Below, piece after piece: positions 54,555-63,033 of a stretch of DNA of 64,000 nt. The notes under the pieces were generated by a model, which was given only the letters and a program-made list of their open reading frames with translations, made no database searches and was not told where the DNA came from. The number at the start of each line of letters is the position of its first letter. The stretch's first letter is position 1. This DNA comes from UBA7672 sp044224605 (GTDB lineage: Bacteria > Pseudomonadota > Alphaproteobacteria > Caulobacterales > Hyphomonadaceae). A program made the position numbers and the translations under genes. The stretch is taken from positions 1 to 64,000 of the forward strand of contig JBGAKC010000020.1 in NCBI GenBank assembly GCA_044224605.1, given 5' to 3'.

Positions 54555-55643
54555 ATGGCTGACACCACCGCTCCTAAACTGATCAACCTCGCCCTGCAGG
54601 GCGGCGGCTCGCACGGGGCCTTCTCGTGGGGTGTGCTTGACCGGCTGCTGGAAGATCCGCGCGTGGAGATCGAGGCGATCACCGGCGCGTCCGCTGGCGC
54701 GATGAACGCCGTGGCGCTGGCGGCTGGTTTCGCGGATGGCGACCGCGAGGAGGCGAGGGCGTCGTTGAGGCGTTTCTGGAACGGCGTGCTGGTCGAGGCG
54801 CGCACAAGCCCGCTGCAGCGTTCGCCAATCGAGGCGCTGCTCGGTGGCTGGAACATGGATACCTCGCCGGCCTATGTGATGTTCGATCTCGTGACGCGCA
54901 TTGCGAGCCCCTATGATTTCAACCCGTTCAATCTCAATCCTTTGCGTGATCTCGTTATCCAGCTCATTGATTTCGACCGGGTACGGAAGTCGAAGGTGAA
55001 GGTGTTCATCTCCGCGACCAATGTTGAAACGGGGCGCGCCCATGTCTGGGACAAGAAGGACATGACGGCCGACCATGTGATGGCATCCGCGTGCCTGCCC
55101 TGGCTGTTCAAGGCGGTGGAGATTGACGGCGTGCCGTACTGGGATGGCGGCTTCACCGGAAACCCGGCGTTATGGCCTCTGTTCGAGCACTGCGCGTCGG
55201 ACGATGTGGTGCTCGTGCAGATCAACCCGATCCGGCGGCCGGGTGCGCCGACCACCGCGCGAGATATCATCAACCGGGTGAACGAGATCACTTTCAATGC
55301 CGCTCTGCTGCACGATTTGCGCGCCATGGACTTCGTGGCGCGCCTGATGGAGGCGGGGCGGCTGGAGGGGACAGGCTACCGTCACATGCTGATGCACGCG
55401 ATTGCCGACGAGAAATCGCTGGCCGAGCTTGGGGCGTCGTCCAAGTTCAACGTCGAGCCGGAGTTCATCGACATGCTGTTCGACAAGGGGCGCAAGGCGG
55501 CCGAGCAGTGGCTGAGAACGAGTCTCCGGCATGTCGGAACGAAGTCGACAGTGAATATCCGGCGTATGTTCCAGGGCGAGGACGACTCGCTCGACGGCGA
55601 CCAGCTGAAACCGCCGCGACGCAGGGCGAAGGCGGCGGAATAG
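54555..55643 (+). CDS. Patatin-like phospholipase family protein
   Basis: This 362-residue lipolytic enzyme has a Ser-Asp dyad: the Ser in ITGASAGAMNAV (GxSxG) and the Asp in YWDGGFTGNP (DGG). The oxyanion Gly-rich loop LALQGGGSHGAF lies before it. No signal peptide is present, so it acts inside the cell, on membrane lipids or storage compounds. The last 40 residues are charged and could bind membrane. It converges with the FolC-like gene. Confidence 0.9.
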   Translation: MADTTAPKLINLALQGGGSHGAFSWGVLDRLLEDPRVEIEAITGASAGAMNAVALAAGFADGDREEARASLRRFWNGVLVEARTSPLQRSPIEALLGGWNMDTSPAYVMFDLVTRIASPYDFNPFNLNPLRDLVIQLIDFDRVRKSKVKVFISATNVETGRAHVWDKKDMTADHVMASACLPWLFKAVEIDGVPYWDGGFTGNPALWPLFEHCASDDVVLVQINPIRRPGAPTTARDIINRVNEITFNAALLHDLRAMDFVARLMEAGRLEGTGYRHMLMHAIADEKSLAELGASSKFNVEPEFIDMLFDKGRKAAEQWLRTSLRHVGTKSTVNIRRMFQGEDDSLDGDQLKPPRRRAKAAE

Positions 55644-55706
55644 ACCGTATGTTCGTCCTCGAAGGCGTTTACCCGTGTCGGGTGCTGTTGTCGACGAACA
55701 TGGGAG

Positions 55707-57017
55707 CTAAAGGAAGTCCAGGGTTTTCGGGTCGCCGCCGATCCAGGCGTGCTGGACTTCCGCCGACAGGAACAGCCCGCCTAGCGCCAGAACCGAAAGC
55801 CCCTCGCGCTGCGCACGCGCCTTGGCGAGTTGCGCGGCTTCGAGCGTGTCCTGCGCAATGACAATATCACGGGCGCGCCTGGCGAAGGCGCTGACGAACA
55901 GGCCGACATCGGCGCCAGCTTTGTGGGCGCGCGTCAGGATGAAGTGGTCGAAGCGCGAAGCGACGACGTCGGCGATGCCGGCCACCTCCTTCGAGGCGGA
56001 GACGCCGAAGACGACAAGCGTTTTCTCGCGTGGGCTGAACTCCAGGAAGGTGCGCGTGACGAAGTCGAGCGCACGGGGCGTGTGACCGACGTCGATCCAG
56101 AGATCAGGCGAGGTGGAGACTTTCTCCAGCCGGCCAGGCCAGCTTGTGCGGCCGAGGGCGGCCAGCATCGCGGCGTGGCGTTCAGCATTCTGCTCCGGCT
56201 TGATGCCGAGCCAGACTTCGGCGGCGCGCAGGCCGGTGACGGCGTTGTCGACCTGATGTCGCCCTGCGAGTTTCAGGGTCACCGTCTGGTCGGCGGCGGG
56301 CAGAGCAGCCGTGAAACCGTAGGTAAAGCGTGCGCCTTCCTGTGTGTTGACCACCGGTCCGATGCGGCGGCTGGCGAGGGCGGGAAGGGTGGCCTTGCCG
56401 GACAGGCCGGCATAGGCGGCGACGCGGACGGCCAGCCGGTCGCTGATTGAGGGGGAGAGGACAACGCAACCGCCAGGGGCGACGGCGTCCGACTTGTCGT
56501 AGGCGATCAGTTCCTCGGTCGCGCCGAGAAGTTCGGTGTGCTCGAGTTCGATCGAGGTGAGGACGGAGACGCTGGCCCGAACCGTGCGCACTGGATCGTA
56601 GCGGCCGCCGATGCCGGCTTCCCACACGATGGCGTCGGGCTTTTCCTTCTGGAACCAGAGGACGGCGAGCAGGAACAGGAATTCGAATGCACCCATCCGA
56701 TCGCCTTCGGGCAGGGTACGGGCGAACGCGAGCACCGTTTCGGCGTGACGTTCGAAATCCGCTTTGGGGATCATGTCGTCGCCGATCATGAAGCGTTCGC
56801 GCACGTCGAACAGGTGGGGCGAGGTGAAACAACCGACGCGCATGCCGGCGGCCTCGATGGCGGAGGTGATGAAGCGGGAGGTGGAGCCCTTGCCATTCGT
56901 GCCCGTCACGGCGAGGGAGCGGCGTGCGAGGTCGGCGCGGTCGATGCGATGGATCTGGAGGAACCGCTCGATGCGATGCAGGCCGATACCGTCGCCGAAT
57001 TTGGGGAGATCGAACAT
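55707..57017 (-). CDS. FolC-like Mur ligase family protein
   Basis: This 436-residue protein is of the folylpolyglutamate/dihydrofolate synthase family of Mur ligases. The ATP loop VTGTNGKGSTSRF and CFTSPHLFDVRERF are present, but it diverges from standard FolC: GGRYDPVR replaces the usual GGRLDATN, and AYDKSDAVAPGG replaces the AxEKAGIxK segment. It may still be the cell's FolC, or a ligase for another substrate. It is coupled to an upstream ATP-grasp gene. ATG at 57017 is chosen for its spacing from GGAGG; the ATG at 57020 overlaps the preceding stop. Confidence 0.75.
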   Translation of the reverse strand: MFDLPKFGDGIGLHRIERFLQIHRIDRADLARRSLAVTGTNGKGSTSRFITSAIEAAGMRVGCFTSPHLFDVRERFMIGDDMIPKADFERHAETVLAFARTLPEGDRMGAFEFLFLLAVLWFQKEKPDAIVWEAGIGGRYDPVRTVRASVSVLTSIELEHTELLGATEELIAYDKSDAVAPGGCVVLSPSISDRLAVRVAAYAGLSGKATLPALASRRIGPVVNTQEGARFTYGFTAALPAADQTVTLKLAGRHQVDNAVTGLRAAEVWLGIKPEQNAERHAAMLAALGRTSWPGRLEKVSTSPDLWIDVGHTPRALDFVTRTFLEFSPREKTLVVFGVSASKEVAGIADVVASRFDHFILTRAHKAGADVGLFVSAFARRARDIVIAQDTLEAAQLAKARAQREGLSVLALGGLFLSAEVQHAWIGGDPKTLDFL

Positions 57018-57985
57018 CATCCCTCCAGGCATTCGTTGAGCATCCGCGTCCAGATGCTACGGATAAGATCGGTGCGGCCAGCGAGTTCCAGCGTGCGCAG
57101 GCCGGGGTTGCCATTGACCTCGATCACGACGAGGTCGCTGAGATCGCTGCCCGCCGAAACGTCGAACATGTCGACGGCGCCGACGCGCAGGCCGACGGCT
57201 GCGACAGCGGCGATGGCGAGGCGGGCGAGAGGAGCCGGAGCGTTTTCGCTAACTTGCTCAATGCCGCCCGCCGCCGAGAGATTACGACGGCCGGGCAGGA
57301 TGATGTGCTCGCCCTTCTTCGGAACCTGATTGAGGTCGCGGTGGAGGGAGGATGGCCGGACGGCGGACACGCCTTCCGCGGCAAGTCGCTGGTTTAGCGC
57401 CGCGAGCAATTGTTCGAGCGTCGAAACGCCATCGCCGGCGAGGGTTGGCCCGGCTTTGGTGGAATGGAAGACCGCGCGGCCATCCTGCACGAAGATGCGG
57501 TGCTCGGCGCCGAGCAGGACGGGTTCGATCAGGAAAGCTTCGAAGTCCACGGCAATGCGGGAGATGTAGTCGGAGAGGTCCTCAGCATCGCCGACGATCT
57601 CCGCGAATGTTCCACGCGAGCCGAGATTGGGTTTGCAGAAGACGGGATAACCAAGCCTCGCGGCGTAGACGGCGGCGTCCTCGGCTTCGCGACCGGGCGT
57701 GCGCAGGGCGGCGCGTCGGCGGTGGGCGAAGAACAGACCGCCCGGAATGACTGGCAGGCCATTCGCGGTGAGCACGGCCTTGGTGTGAGCCTTGTCGCGC
57801 GAGATCGTATAGGCGACGGCGCTGTTGACCGGATAGGCCGAAACGTTGCCTCCGCCGCCGAGGACGGATCGGCCATTCTTCATGATGCGGAAGAGATAGC
57901 CGCCGCCATTGTCGAGATCCTCGAACCGCGCGCCGATGGCTTCGGCGGCGTCCCTGGCGTAGCGGGTCAGATCGGGAACCGGCAT
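57017..57985 (-). CDS. ATP-grasp ligase, cyanophycin-synthetase/glutathione-synthetase-like
   Basis: This 322-residue protein has the ATP-grasp fold: SRDKAHTKAVLTANGLPVIP at the start of the domain, YPVFCKPNLGSRGTF as the lysine-containing ATP site, FLIEPVLLGAEHRIFV, and VVIEVNGNPGL with the metal-binding residues. The segment LAGDGVSTLEQLLAALNQRL resembles the ATP-grasp part of CphA and GshAB-type ligases. It would join a carboxylate to an amine using ATP. It is co-translated with the FolC-like ligase. Substrate unknown. The start at ATG 57985 is the first that precedes the fold. Confidence 0.78.
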   Translation of the reverse strand: MPVPDLTRYARDAAEAIGARFEDLDNGGGYLFRIMKNGRSVLGGGGNVSAYPVNSAVAYTISRDKAHTKAVLTANGLPVIPGGLFFAHRRRAALRTPGREAEDAAVYAARLGYPVFCKPNLGSRGTFAEIVGDAEDLSDYISRIAVDFEAFLIEPVLLGAEHRIFVQDGRAVFHSTKAGPTLAGDGVSTLEQLLAALNQRLAAEGVSAVRPSSLHRDLNQVPKKGEHIILPGRRNLSAAGGIEQVSENAPAPLARLAIAAVAAVGLRVGAVDMFDVSAGSDLSDLVVIEVNGNPGLRTLELAGRTDLIRSIWTRMLNECLEG

Positions 57986-58093
57986 GGGCCGCGCTGTAGC
58001 AGGCAACGGCAGAACACGAAACAGCTATCGCGATTGTCTCGTTCCGGGTCGGCGGCGAGGGTCCGTGACCAAGCTCGAGCGCACGGTTTCACC

Positions 58094-58447
58094 ATGTCCT
58101 GTGGCCATTCCCATATGATTCCGCTGCTTCCGATCGGGGACGGCTCGCAGACCAGCCGCCTGACGGATGGGCTGGCGATGGAAATCCATCTCGGCGATCT
58201 CGCGCCGGGCGATCCGCTGCGGGAAGTGGAGATCGCCAAGGAACACGGTGTCAGCCGGACGATCGTCCGCGCGGCGCTACAACGGCTTGAGGCGCAGGGG
58301 CTGGCGGAGATCGTGCTCAACAAGGGCGCGGGGGTTCGCGGGGCAGGCGAAGGCGGAACGCCGGACCTCTTGGAGCTGCAACTGCAGTTCATTGTGCTCG
58401 CCGTCCGCAGCGCGGCGGCGCGGGCCGCGGGCGCAGCTTCTACGTGA
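58094..58447 (+). pseudogene. Truncated GntR-type regulator
   Basis: The frame encodes a GntR winged-helix head: GLAMEIHLGDLAPGDPLREV, EIAKEHGVSRTIVRAALQRLEAQGL and LNKGAGVRG. It then begins an FCD-like part and ends after 117 residues, about half the normal length of 220-240. The effector domain is therefore missing. Immediately beyond, in another frame, is the tail of a TonB receptor. The start may also be ATG 58115. It is either a remnant or, less likely, a small DNA-binding protein. Confidence 0.65.
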
Positions 58448-58467
58448 ACGACACGTTCAACTTCTAG
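58420..58467 (+). pseudogene. C-terminal remnant of a TonB-dependent receptor
   Basis: In the frame ending TAG at 58465-58467 the sequence reads GRSFYVNDTFNF and stops. A GRxFYVxxxFNF ending with terminal Phe is characteristic of TonB-dependent receptor barrels. Only this last strand remains, fused after the truncated GntR gene, which points to a deletion that removed the rest of both genes. Confidence 0.55.
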
Positions 58468-58496
58468 CTGGCGGTCTCAAGTCTGGGGCGCTGGAT

Positions 58497-58528
58497 CGAT
58501 CCCCTCTCCGTTCGCAGGGAGGGGATCG
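58497..58528. terminator. Strong hairpin downstream of the first M13 peptidase gene
   Basis: CGATCCCCTC (58497-58506) pairs perfectly with GAGGGGATCG (58519-58528). It lies between the stop of the minus-strand peptidase gene (58541) and the receptor remnant. No clear T-run follows on either strand, so its role as terminator is likely by position only. Confidence 0.5.
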
Positions 58529-58540
58529 GTTTACCCGGAA

Positions 58541-60625
58541 CTACCAGATGCGGACACGTTGGTCGGGGGGCAAGTAGAGCTTGTCGCCTGGCTTGATGTT
58601 GAAGGCTGCGTACCAGGCGTCCATGTTCCGGACCACGCCGTTGACGCGGTAGCGGTTGGGGGCGTGGCTGTCGCCATCCAGCATCGCACGAGCGACCTCC
58701 TCGCGAACCTTGCCGCGATAGGATTTGGCGTAGGCGAGAAAGAAGCGCTGGTCGCCTGTGAGGCCGTTGATGACGGGGGCAGGCTTGCCGTTGAGCGAGA
58801 GGTGGTAGGCGGCGTAGGCGATCTCGAGGCCTGAGAGGTCGCCGATGTTTTCGCCCAGCGTGCCGAGACCGTTCACGCACGCGCCGAGATACGGACAGTA
58901 AGCATCGTACTGATCGATGAGCGTGTCGGCCTTCGCGACGAAGCGAGCGTCTGTCTGCGGCGTCCACCAGTTGGCGTTCTTGCCGGCGCCGTCGAACTGC
59001 CGGCCGCGATCATCGAACCCGTGGCTCATCTCGTGGCCGATGACGGCGCCGATGCCGCCATAGTTCTCGGCCGCATCCGCATCGGGATCGAAATAGGGCG
59101 CCTGCAGGATGCCGGCGGGCATGGTGAAGGTGTTGGAGAGCGGATTGTAGAACGCGTTGATCGTGTGCGCGGGGGTAGGCCAGAGCTCCCGGTCGACAGG
59201 CTTGTGCAGATCGTCGCTCATCTTCTGCCATTCGAATTCGTACACGCTGTAGACGTCCTCGACGAGCTTGCCCGGCTCGATCTTGAGGCCGGAGATGTCC
59301 TCCCACTTGTCCGGATAGCCGATCTGCGGCTTGAGCGCGGCGAGCTTGGTGAGAGCGGCCGCCCGCGTCTTGTCGTCCATCCAGTCGAGACCCTTCATGC
59401 GCGTCTCGAAAGCGGCGCGGATATTGGCGACGATGGCGTCGATCTTCGCCTTGTGACCAGACGGGAAGTTGCGCTTCACGTAGAGCTGGCCGACTTCTGG
59501 CCCGAGATAGTTGTTCACGATGCCGACAGCCCACTGCCAGCGTGGCGGCGGCTCCTCGAGGCCGGCGAGTTGTTTCGAGAAGAAGTTGAAGTAGCTGTCG
59601 GCGAAAGGTTTCGGCAGGTATTCGGCGAACTCGTTGGCGATGTGGAACTCCATCCAGAGTTTCCAGTCGTCCAGCGGGACTTCGCGGATCAGCCTGGCGA
59701 GGTCGGCCACGGCGGTCTGATCGGTTACGACGATGCGATCAGAGTTCGTGAGGCCGCCTTCGGCGAGGAACAGATCCCATTTGAAACCGGGCGCCCACGC
59801 TTTGAGCTGGGCCAGCGACATGGTGCGCAGAGCTTCGTCGGCGGCGATCGAGCGATCCTCGTCGGTATGCGCCTCGGCGATCTTCTTCTCCAGGTTGTAG
59901 ATGCGCGTGGCGTCGTCCTGGGGATCGGGATTGCCGATCAGCCTGAGGATGTTGGCGACGTGGATGCGGTAGCCGAGGCGCATCGACTCATCCTGCAGGC
60001 CGGTCGAGATGTAGTAGCCGCGATGGGGCATGCCGAGCCCGGCCTGAGACACCCAGATCGCGTTGCTGTCGGGATCGGCCGGGCTGGCGGAGACGCTGGC
60101 GCCGATGGGCGAGTTGTAGCCGATGACGCCCATCAGTCGCGTGAGGTCATCATAGGTCTTCACCGCACGGATGCGATCAAGATGAGGTTTCAACGGGCTG
60201 ATGCCGCGTGCTTCGATTGTCTTCTCGTCCATCGCAGCAGAATAGAGATCGGCGATCTTGCGCTCGATCGTGCCAGGGGCGGGTTTCGCGGCGATGATCT
60301 GCTCGATCATACTGCGTATGTCTTCGTCGGATTTCTCGGTGAGGTCTTCCGCGACGCCGGCGGAGACCTTGTCGGGCGGCAGCTGGTAGCTCGCAAGCCA
60401 GCTGCCGTTCACATAAGCATAGAAATCCTGCCCCGGAGTGTCCTTGGCGTATCTGACCTGCTGGACAAGAGCGGGCGGTTGGCTCTGCTGGCTTTTGTGC
60501 GAAACGGCCGGCGCGGGCGTGGAGGCAACAGACAGGAGAGGCTGGGGCGCGGTGCAAGCTGCAAGAACAAGCGCTGCGGAGGCGGCCGCCTGCTGGATCA
60601 GGCGGCGAAGAAGGCTGGCGGCCAA
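58541..60625 (-). CDS. M13 family metallopeptidase (neprilysin-like lipoprotein), copy 1
   Basis: This 694-residue zinc peptidase of the neprilysin/PepO family has the zinc site GHEMSHGFDD and the third ligand Glu in ENIGDLSGLE. The C-terminal Trp ending VRIW is typical. The N-terminal part reads GQDFYAYVNGSWL, also conserved. The start is set at TTG 60625, which has a GAGGGA site six bases upstream and yields a lipoprotein signal ending ALVLAAC. It is probably in the periplasm, cutting peptides. It is the downstream of three tandem copies and the most divergent of them. Confidence 0.88.
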   Translation of the reverse strand: MAASLLRRLIQQAAASAALVLAACTAPQPLLSVASTPAPAVSHKSQQSQPPALVQQVRYAKDTPGQDFYAYVNGSWLASYQLPPDKVSAGVAEDLTEKSDEDIRSMIEQIIAAKPAPGTIERKIADLYSAAMDEKTIEARGISPLKPHLDRIRAVKTYDDLTRLMGVIGYNSPIGASVSASPADPDSNAIWVSQAGLGMPHRGYYISTGLQDESMRLGYRIHVANILRLIGNPDPQDDATRIYNLEKKIAEAHTDEDRSIAADEALRTMSLAQLKAWAPGFKWDLFLAEGGLTNSDRIVVTDQTAVADLARLIREVPLDDWKLWMEFHIANEFAEYLPKPFADSYFNFFSKQLAGLEEPPPRWQWAVGIVNNYLGPEVGQLYVKRNFPSGHKAKIDAIVANIRAAFETRMKGLDWMDDKTRAAALTKLAALKPQIGYPDKWEDISGLKIEPGKLVEDVYSVYEFEWQKMSDDLHKPVDRELWPTPAHTINAFYNPLSNTFTMPAGILQAPYFDPDADAAENYGGIGAVIGHEMSHGFDDRGRQFDGAGKNANWWTPQTDARFVAKADTLIDQYDAYCPYLGACVNGLGTLGENIGDLSGLEIAYAAYHLSLNGKPAPVINGLTGDQRFFLAYAKSYRGKVREEVARAMLDGDSHAPNRYRVNGVVRNMDAWYAAFNIKPGDKLYLPPDQRVRIW

Positions 60626-60704
60626 GGACGTTCCCTCATGTCTTTCTTTGCGCTCGAGTCTTGCGGGCGGCGGAGGGAAGTCAAGCGCGGCGAGCTGCAA
60701 CAGA

Positions 60705-60730
60705 AAGCCCGCAATCCGTGGGGATTGCGA
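60705..60730 (-). terminator. Terminator of M13 copy 2
   Basis: On the minus strand CGCAATCC-CCAC-GGATTGCG (60710-60729) is followed by GGCTTTCTGTT. The eight-base stem with a T-rich end lies 30 bases past the stop at 60759. Confidence 0.65.
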
Positions 60731-60758
60731 GCCTCTGTAACCTTGCGGTTGTAACTAT

Positions 60759-62822
60759 CTACCAGATGCGGACGCGCTTGTCTGGCGCGATGTACATCTT
60801 GTCGCCCTCCTTCACGCCGAATGCCGTGTACCATTCGTCGATGTTCGGCATGACGCCGTTGACGCGGAACTCGGGCGGGGAGTGCTCGTCGGTTGTGAGC
60901 AGTTGGCGCGCCATGTCCTCGCGCGCCATCGCGCGCCAGACCTGAGCCCAGGACAGGAAGAAGCGCTGGTCGCCGGTGTACTTGACGCCGTTCACTTCGA
61001 TAACCGGAGCTTCCTTGCCGCCGAGCGACTGATGATAGGCCGTGTAGGCCATGATCATGCCGCCGAGGTCGCCTATGTTCTCGCCGGTCGTGTGGGCGCC
61101 GGAGATGCACTGGTCCGGGAAGGGGCAGTACTTGTCGTACTGCGCATTCAGCTGGTCGGCCTTGGCGCGGAACTTGGCCTTGGTGTCCGGCGTCCACCAG
61201 TCGCGCTGCACGCCCTGGTCGTCGAAGGCGGCGCCCTGGTCGTCGAAGCCGTGACCGATCTCGTGGCCGATCACCGCGCCGATGGCGCCGTAGTTGACCG
61301 CGGGGTCGGCGTTCACGTCGAAGAACGGCGCTTGCAGGATGCCGGCCGGGAACGTGATCTGGTTCATCAGCGGGTTGTAGGACGCGTTCACGGTCTGGGC
61401 GTTCATGCCCCACTCGTCACGGTCGACCGGCGAGTTGAGACGGGCGACCTGGCGGTTCCACTCGAACTGCTGGGCGGCCTTGATGTTCTCGAACAGCTTC
61501 GTCTTGTCGACCTGCATGGCGGAGTAGTCGCGCCACTTCTTGGGATAGCCGACGCGGACTTCGAAGTTCGCGAGCTTCTTGAGGGCCTGGGCGCGCGTGG
61601 CCTCGTCCATCCACTCGAGGCCCTTGATGCGGGTTTCGAGGGCGGTGTGCAGGTTCCCGACGAGGGCTTCCATCTTGGCCTTGTTTTCTGGCGGGAAGAA
61701 TCTCGCCGCATAGGCCTCGCCGAGCGCTTCGCCGATATTGTTGTCGAGAATGCGCACGCCGCGCTTCCAGCGATCGCGTTTGGCGGTGACGCCGGAGAGG
61801 GTCTTGTTGAAGAACTCGAAGGCCGCGTCGTCGAACGCCTTGGTGAGGTAGGTCGCGTTGTCGGACGCAATGTGGAAGGCAAGGTATTTCTTCCAGGCGT
61901 CGATCGGCTGGGTGTCGAGCAGTTTGGCGCCGGCGGTGATGGAGGTGTCGCCATAGGCCACCATGTTGTCGAGCTTCGCGATGCCGAGGCCGGCGGCGAA
62001 GGCGTCGAGGTCGATGTTCGGGACGAGTTTCCTGAAGTCGGCGGCGCTCATCGCCTTGAAGGCCTTGTCGGGGACGCGGAGGGCTTCAGGCGTCCAGTGG
62101 CCCTTGGCGACTTCCGTCTCGAACTTGATGACGGTATCGGCGGACTTGGCCGGTTCCTTGTCGCCGAGAAGTTCGAAGATCTTGGTGACGTAGGCCTTGT
62201 AGGCGGCGCGGTAGGCGTCGAACTTCTCGGACTTGCCAAGATAGTAGTCGCGCTCCGGCATGCCGAGGCCGCCCTGCGCGGCCCACACGGCGTAACGTTT
62301 CGGATCGGCGGTGTCGGCTTCGACGCCAAAGCCGAACGGCGCGGTGTAGGCGATGCTGGAAGAGAGCAGTTTGACGAGGTCGGCCTTGGTCTTCACGGCG
62401 TCGATATTGGCGAGATAGGGCTTCAGCGGCTCGATGCCGCGCGTCTCCAGCGTCGCTTCGTCCATCCACGAGGCGTAGATGTCGGCGGCCTTGGCGGTGT
62501 TTGAGCCGGCGGCGGGCGGGGTCGTAGCGAAGCTGTCGATAATCGTCTTCACGTCCTTCTCGGACTTCTCGCCGAGCGCATCGAACGAACCGTAGCGCGC
62601 CTTGTCTTCCGGCATCTGGAATGTCGCGAGCCAGTGGCCGTTGGCGTATTTAAAGAAGTCGTCGCCCGGCTTCACGGCGGCGTCCATGTTGGTGAGGTCG
62701 ATCCCGAACTCGCCGATTGCCGGCTTGGCCGACGCGGTGGCCGAGGCGTCGGGCGCCTTGTCGGGGCTGCAGGCCGCAAGCAGCGCGGCGGCGGAGGCGG
62801 CGAGGAGAAGCTTCAGTCGCAT
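60759..62822 (-). CDS. M13 family metallopeptidase (neprilysin-like lipoprotein), copy 2
   Basis: This 687-residue zinc peptidase has the zinc-binding helix GHEIGHGFDD, the Glu in GENIGDLGG, and NASYNPLMNQITFPAGILQ ahead of it, as in neprilysin relatives. The lipoprotein signal ends ALLAAC, so it is anchored in the envelope. ATG at 62822 has AGAAGG eight bases upstream; a GTG nine bases earlier is also possible. It shares extended identity with the partial copy 3 and ends in the same VRIW. It has its own terminator downstream. Confidence 0.93.
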   Translation of the reverse strand: MRLKLLLAASAAALLAACSPDKAPDASATASAKPAIGEFGIDLTNMDAAVKPGDDFFKYANGHWLATFQMPEDKARYGSFDALGEKSEKDVKTIIDSFATTPPAAGSNTAKAADIYASWMDEATLETRGIEPLKPYLANIDAVKTKADLVKLLSSSIAYTAPFGFGVEADTADPKRYAVWAAQGGLGMPERDYYLGKSEKFDAYRAAYKAYVTKIFELLGDKEPAKSADTVIKFETEVAKGHWTPEALRVPDKAFKAMSAADFRKLVPNIDLDAFAAGLGIAKLDNMVAYGDTSITAGAKLLDTQPIDAWKKYLAFHIASDNATYLTKAFDDAAFEFFNKTLSGVTAKRDRWKRGVRILDNNIGEALGEAYAARFFPPENKAKMEALVGNLHTALETRIKGLEWMDEATRAQALKKLANFEVRVGYPKKWRDYSAMQVDKTKLFENIKAAQQFEWNRQVARLNSPVDRDEWGMNAQTVNASYNPLMNQITFPAGILQAPFFDVNADPAVNYGAIGAVIGHEIGHGFDDQGAAFDDQGVQRDWWTPDTKAKFRAKADQLNAQYDKYCPFPDQCISGAHTTGENIGDLGGMIMAYTAYHQSLGGKEAPVIEVNGVKYTGDQRFFLSWAQVWRAMAREDMARQLLTTDEHSPPEFRVNGVMPNIDEWYTAFGVKEGDKMYIAPDKRVRIW

Positions 62823-62956
62823 GGAGTGCACCTTCTGAAATGGGTCCGCGGTCCGTCGGCCGCGATGGGCACGATTTCTCCCGGCCGGAGAGGCGTGTCA
62901 ATGAAATTTATCGAAAAACAATATCACCTAGGCAGCGTACCTGAGCCATGAGCGGC

Positions 62957-63021
62957 AGCGAAAAGCCCGTGATTCCTGAGGAATCACGGGCTCTGGCATG
63001 ATTGCCGGGCGAGAGCCCGGC
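62957..63021 (-). terminator. Double-hairpin terminator of M13 copy 3
   Basis: On the minus strand a seven-base hairpin (GCCGGGC-TCTC-GCCCGGC, 63004-63021) is followed by a 13-base perfect hairpin (AGCCCGTGATTCC and complement, 62964-62992, loop of three) and then TTTTCGC. This is a strong intrinsic terminator directly after the third peptidase gene. Confidence 0.85.
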
Positions 63022-63033
63022 GGTCCTGATCGA

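Noticed and set aside
60598..60639. ATG at 60639 (minus) as start of M13 copy 1
   Set aside because: It is in a different frame from the peptidase; the TTG at 60625 is in frame, has a ribosome site and begins a lipoprotein signal.
59021..62504. Two long plus-strand frames opposite the M13 peptidases
   Set aside because: Both mirror the peptidase genes codon by codon, are Gly/Val/Arg/Asp-rich and have no family features.
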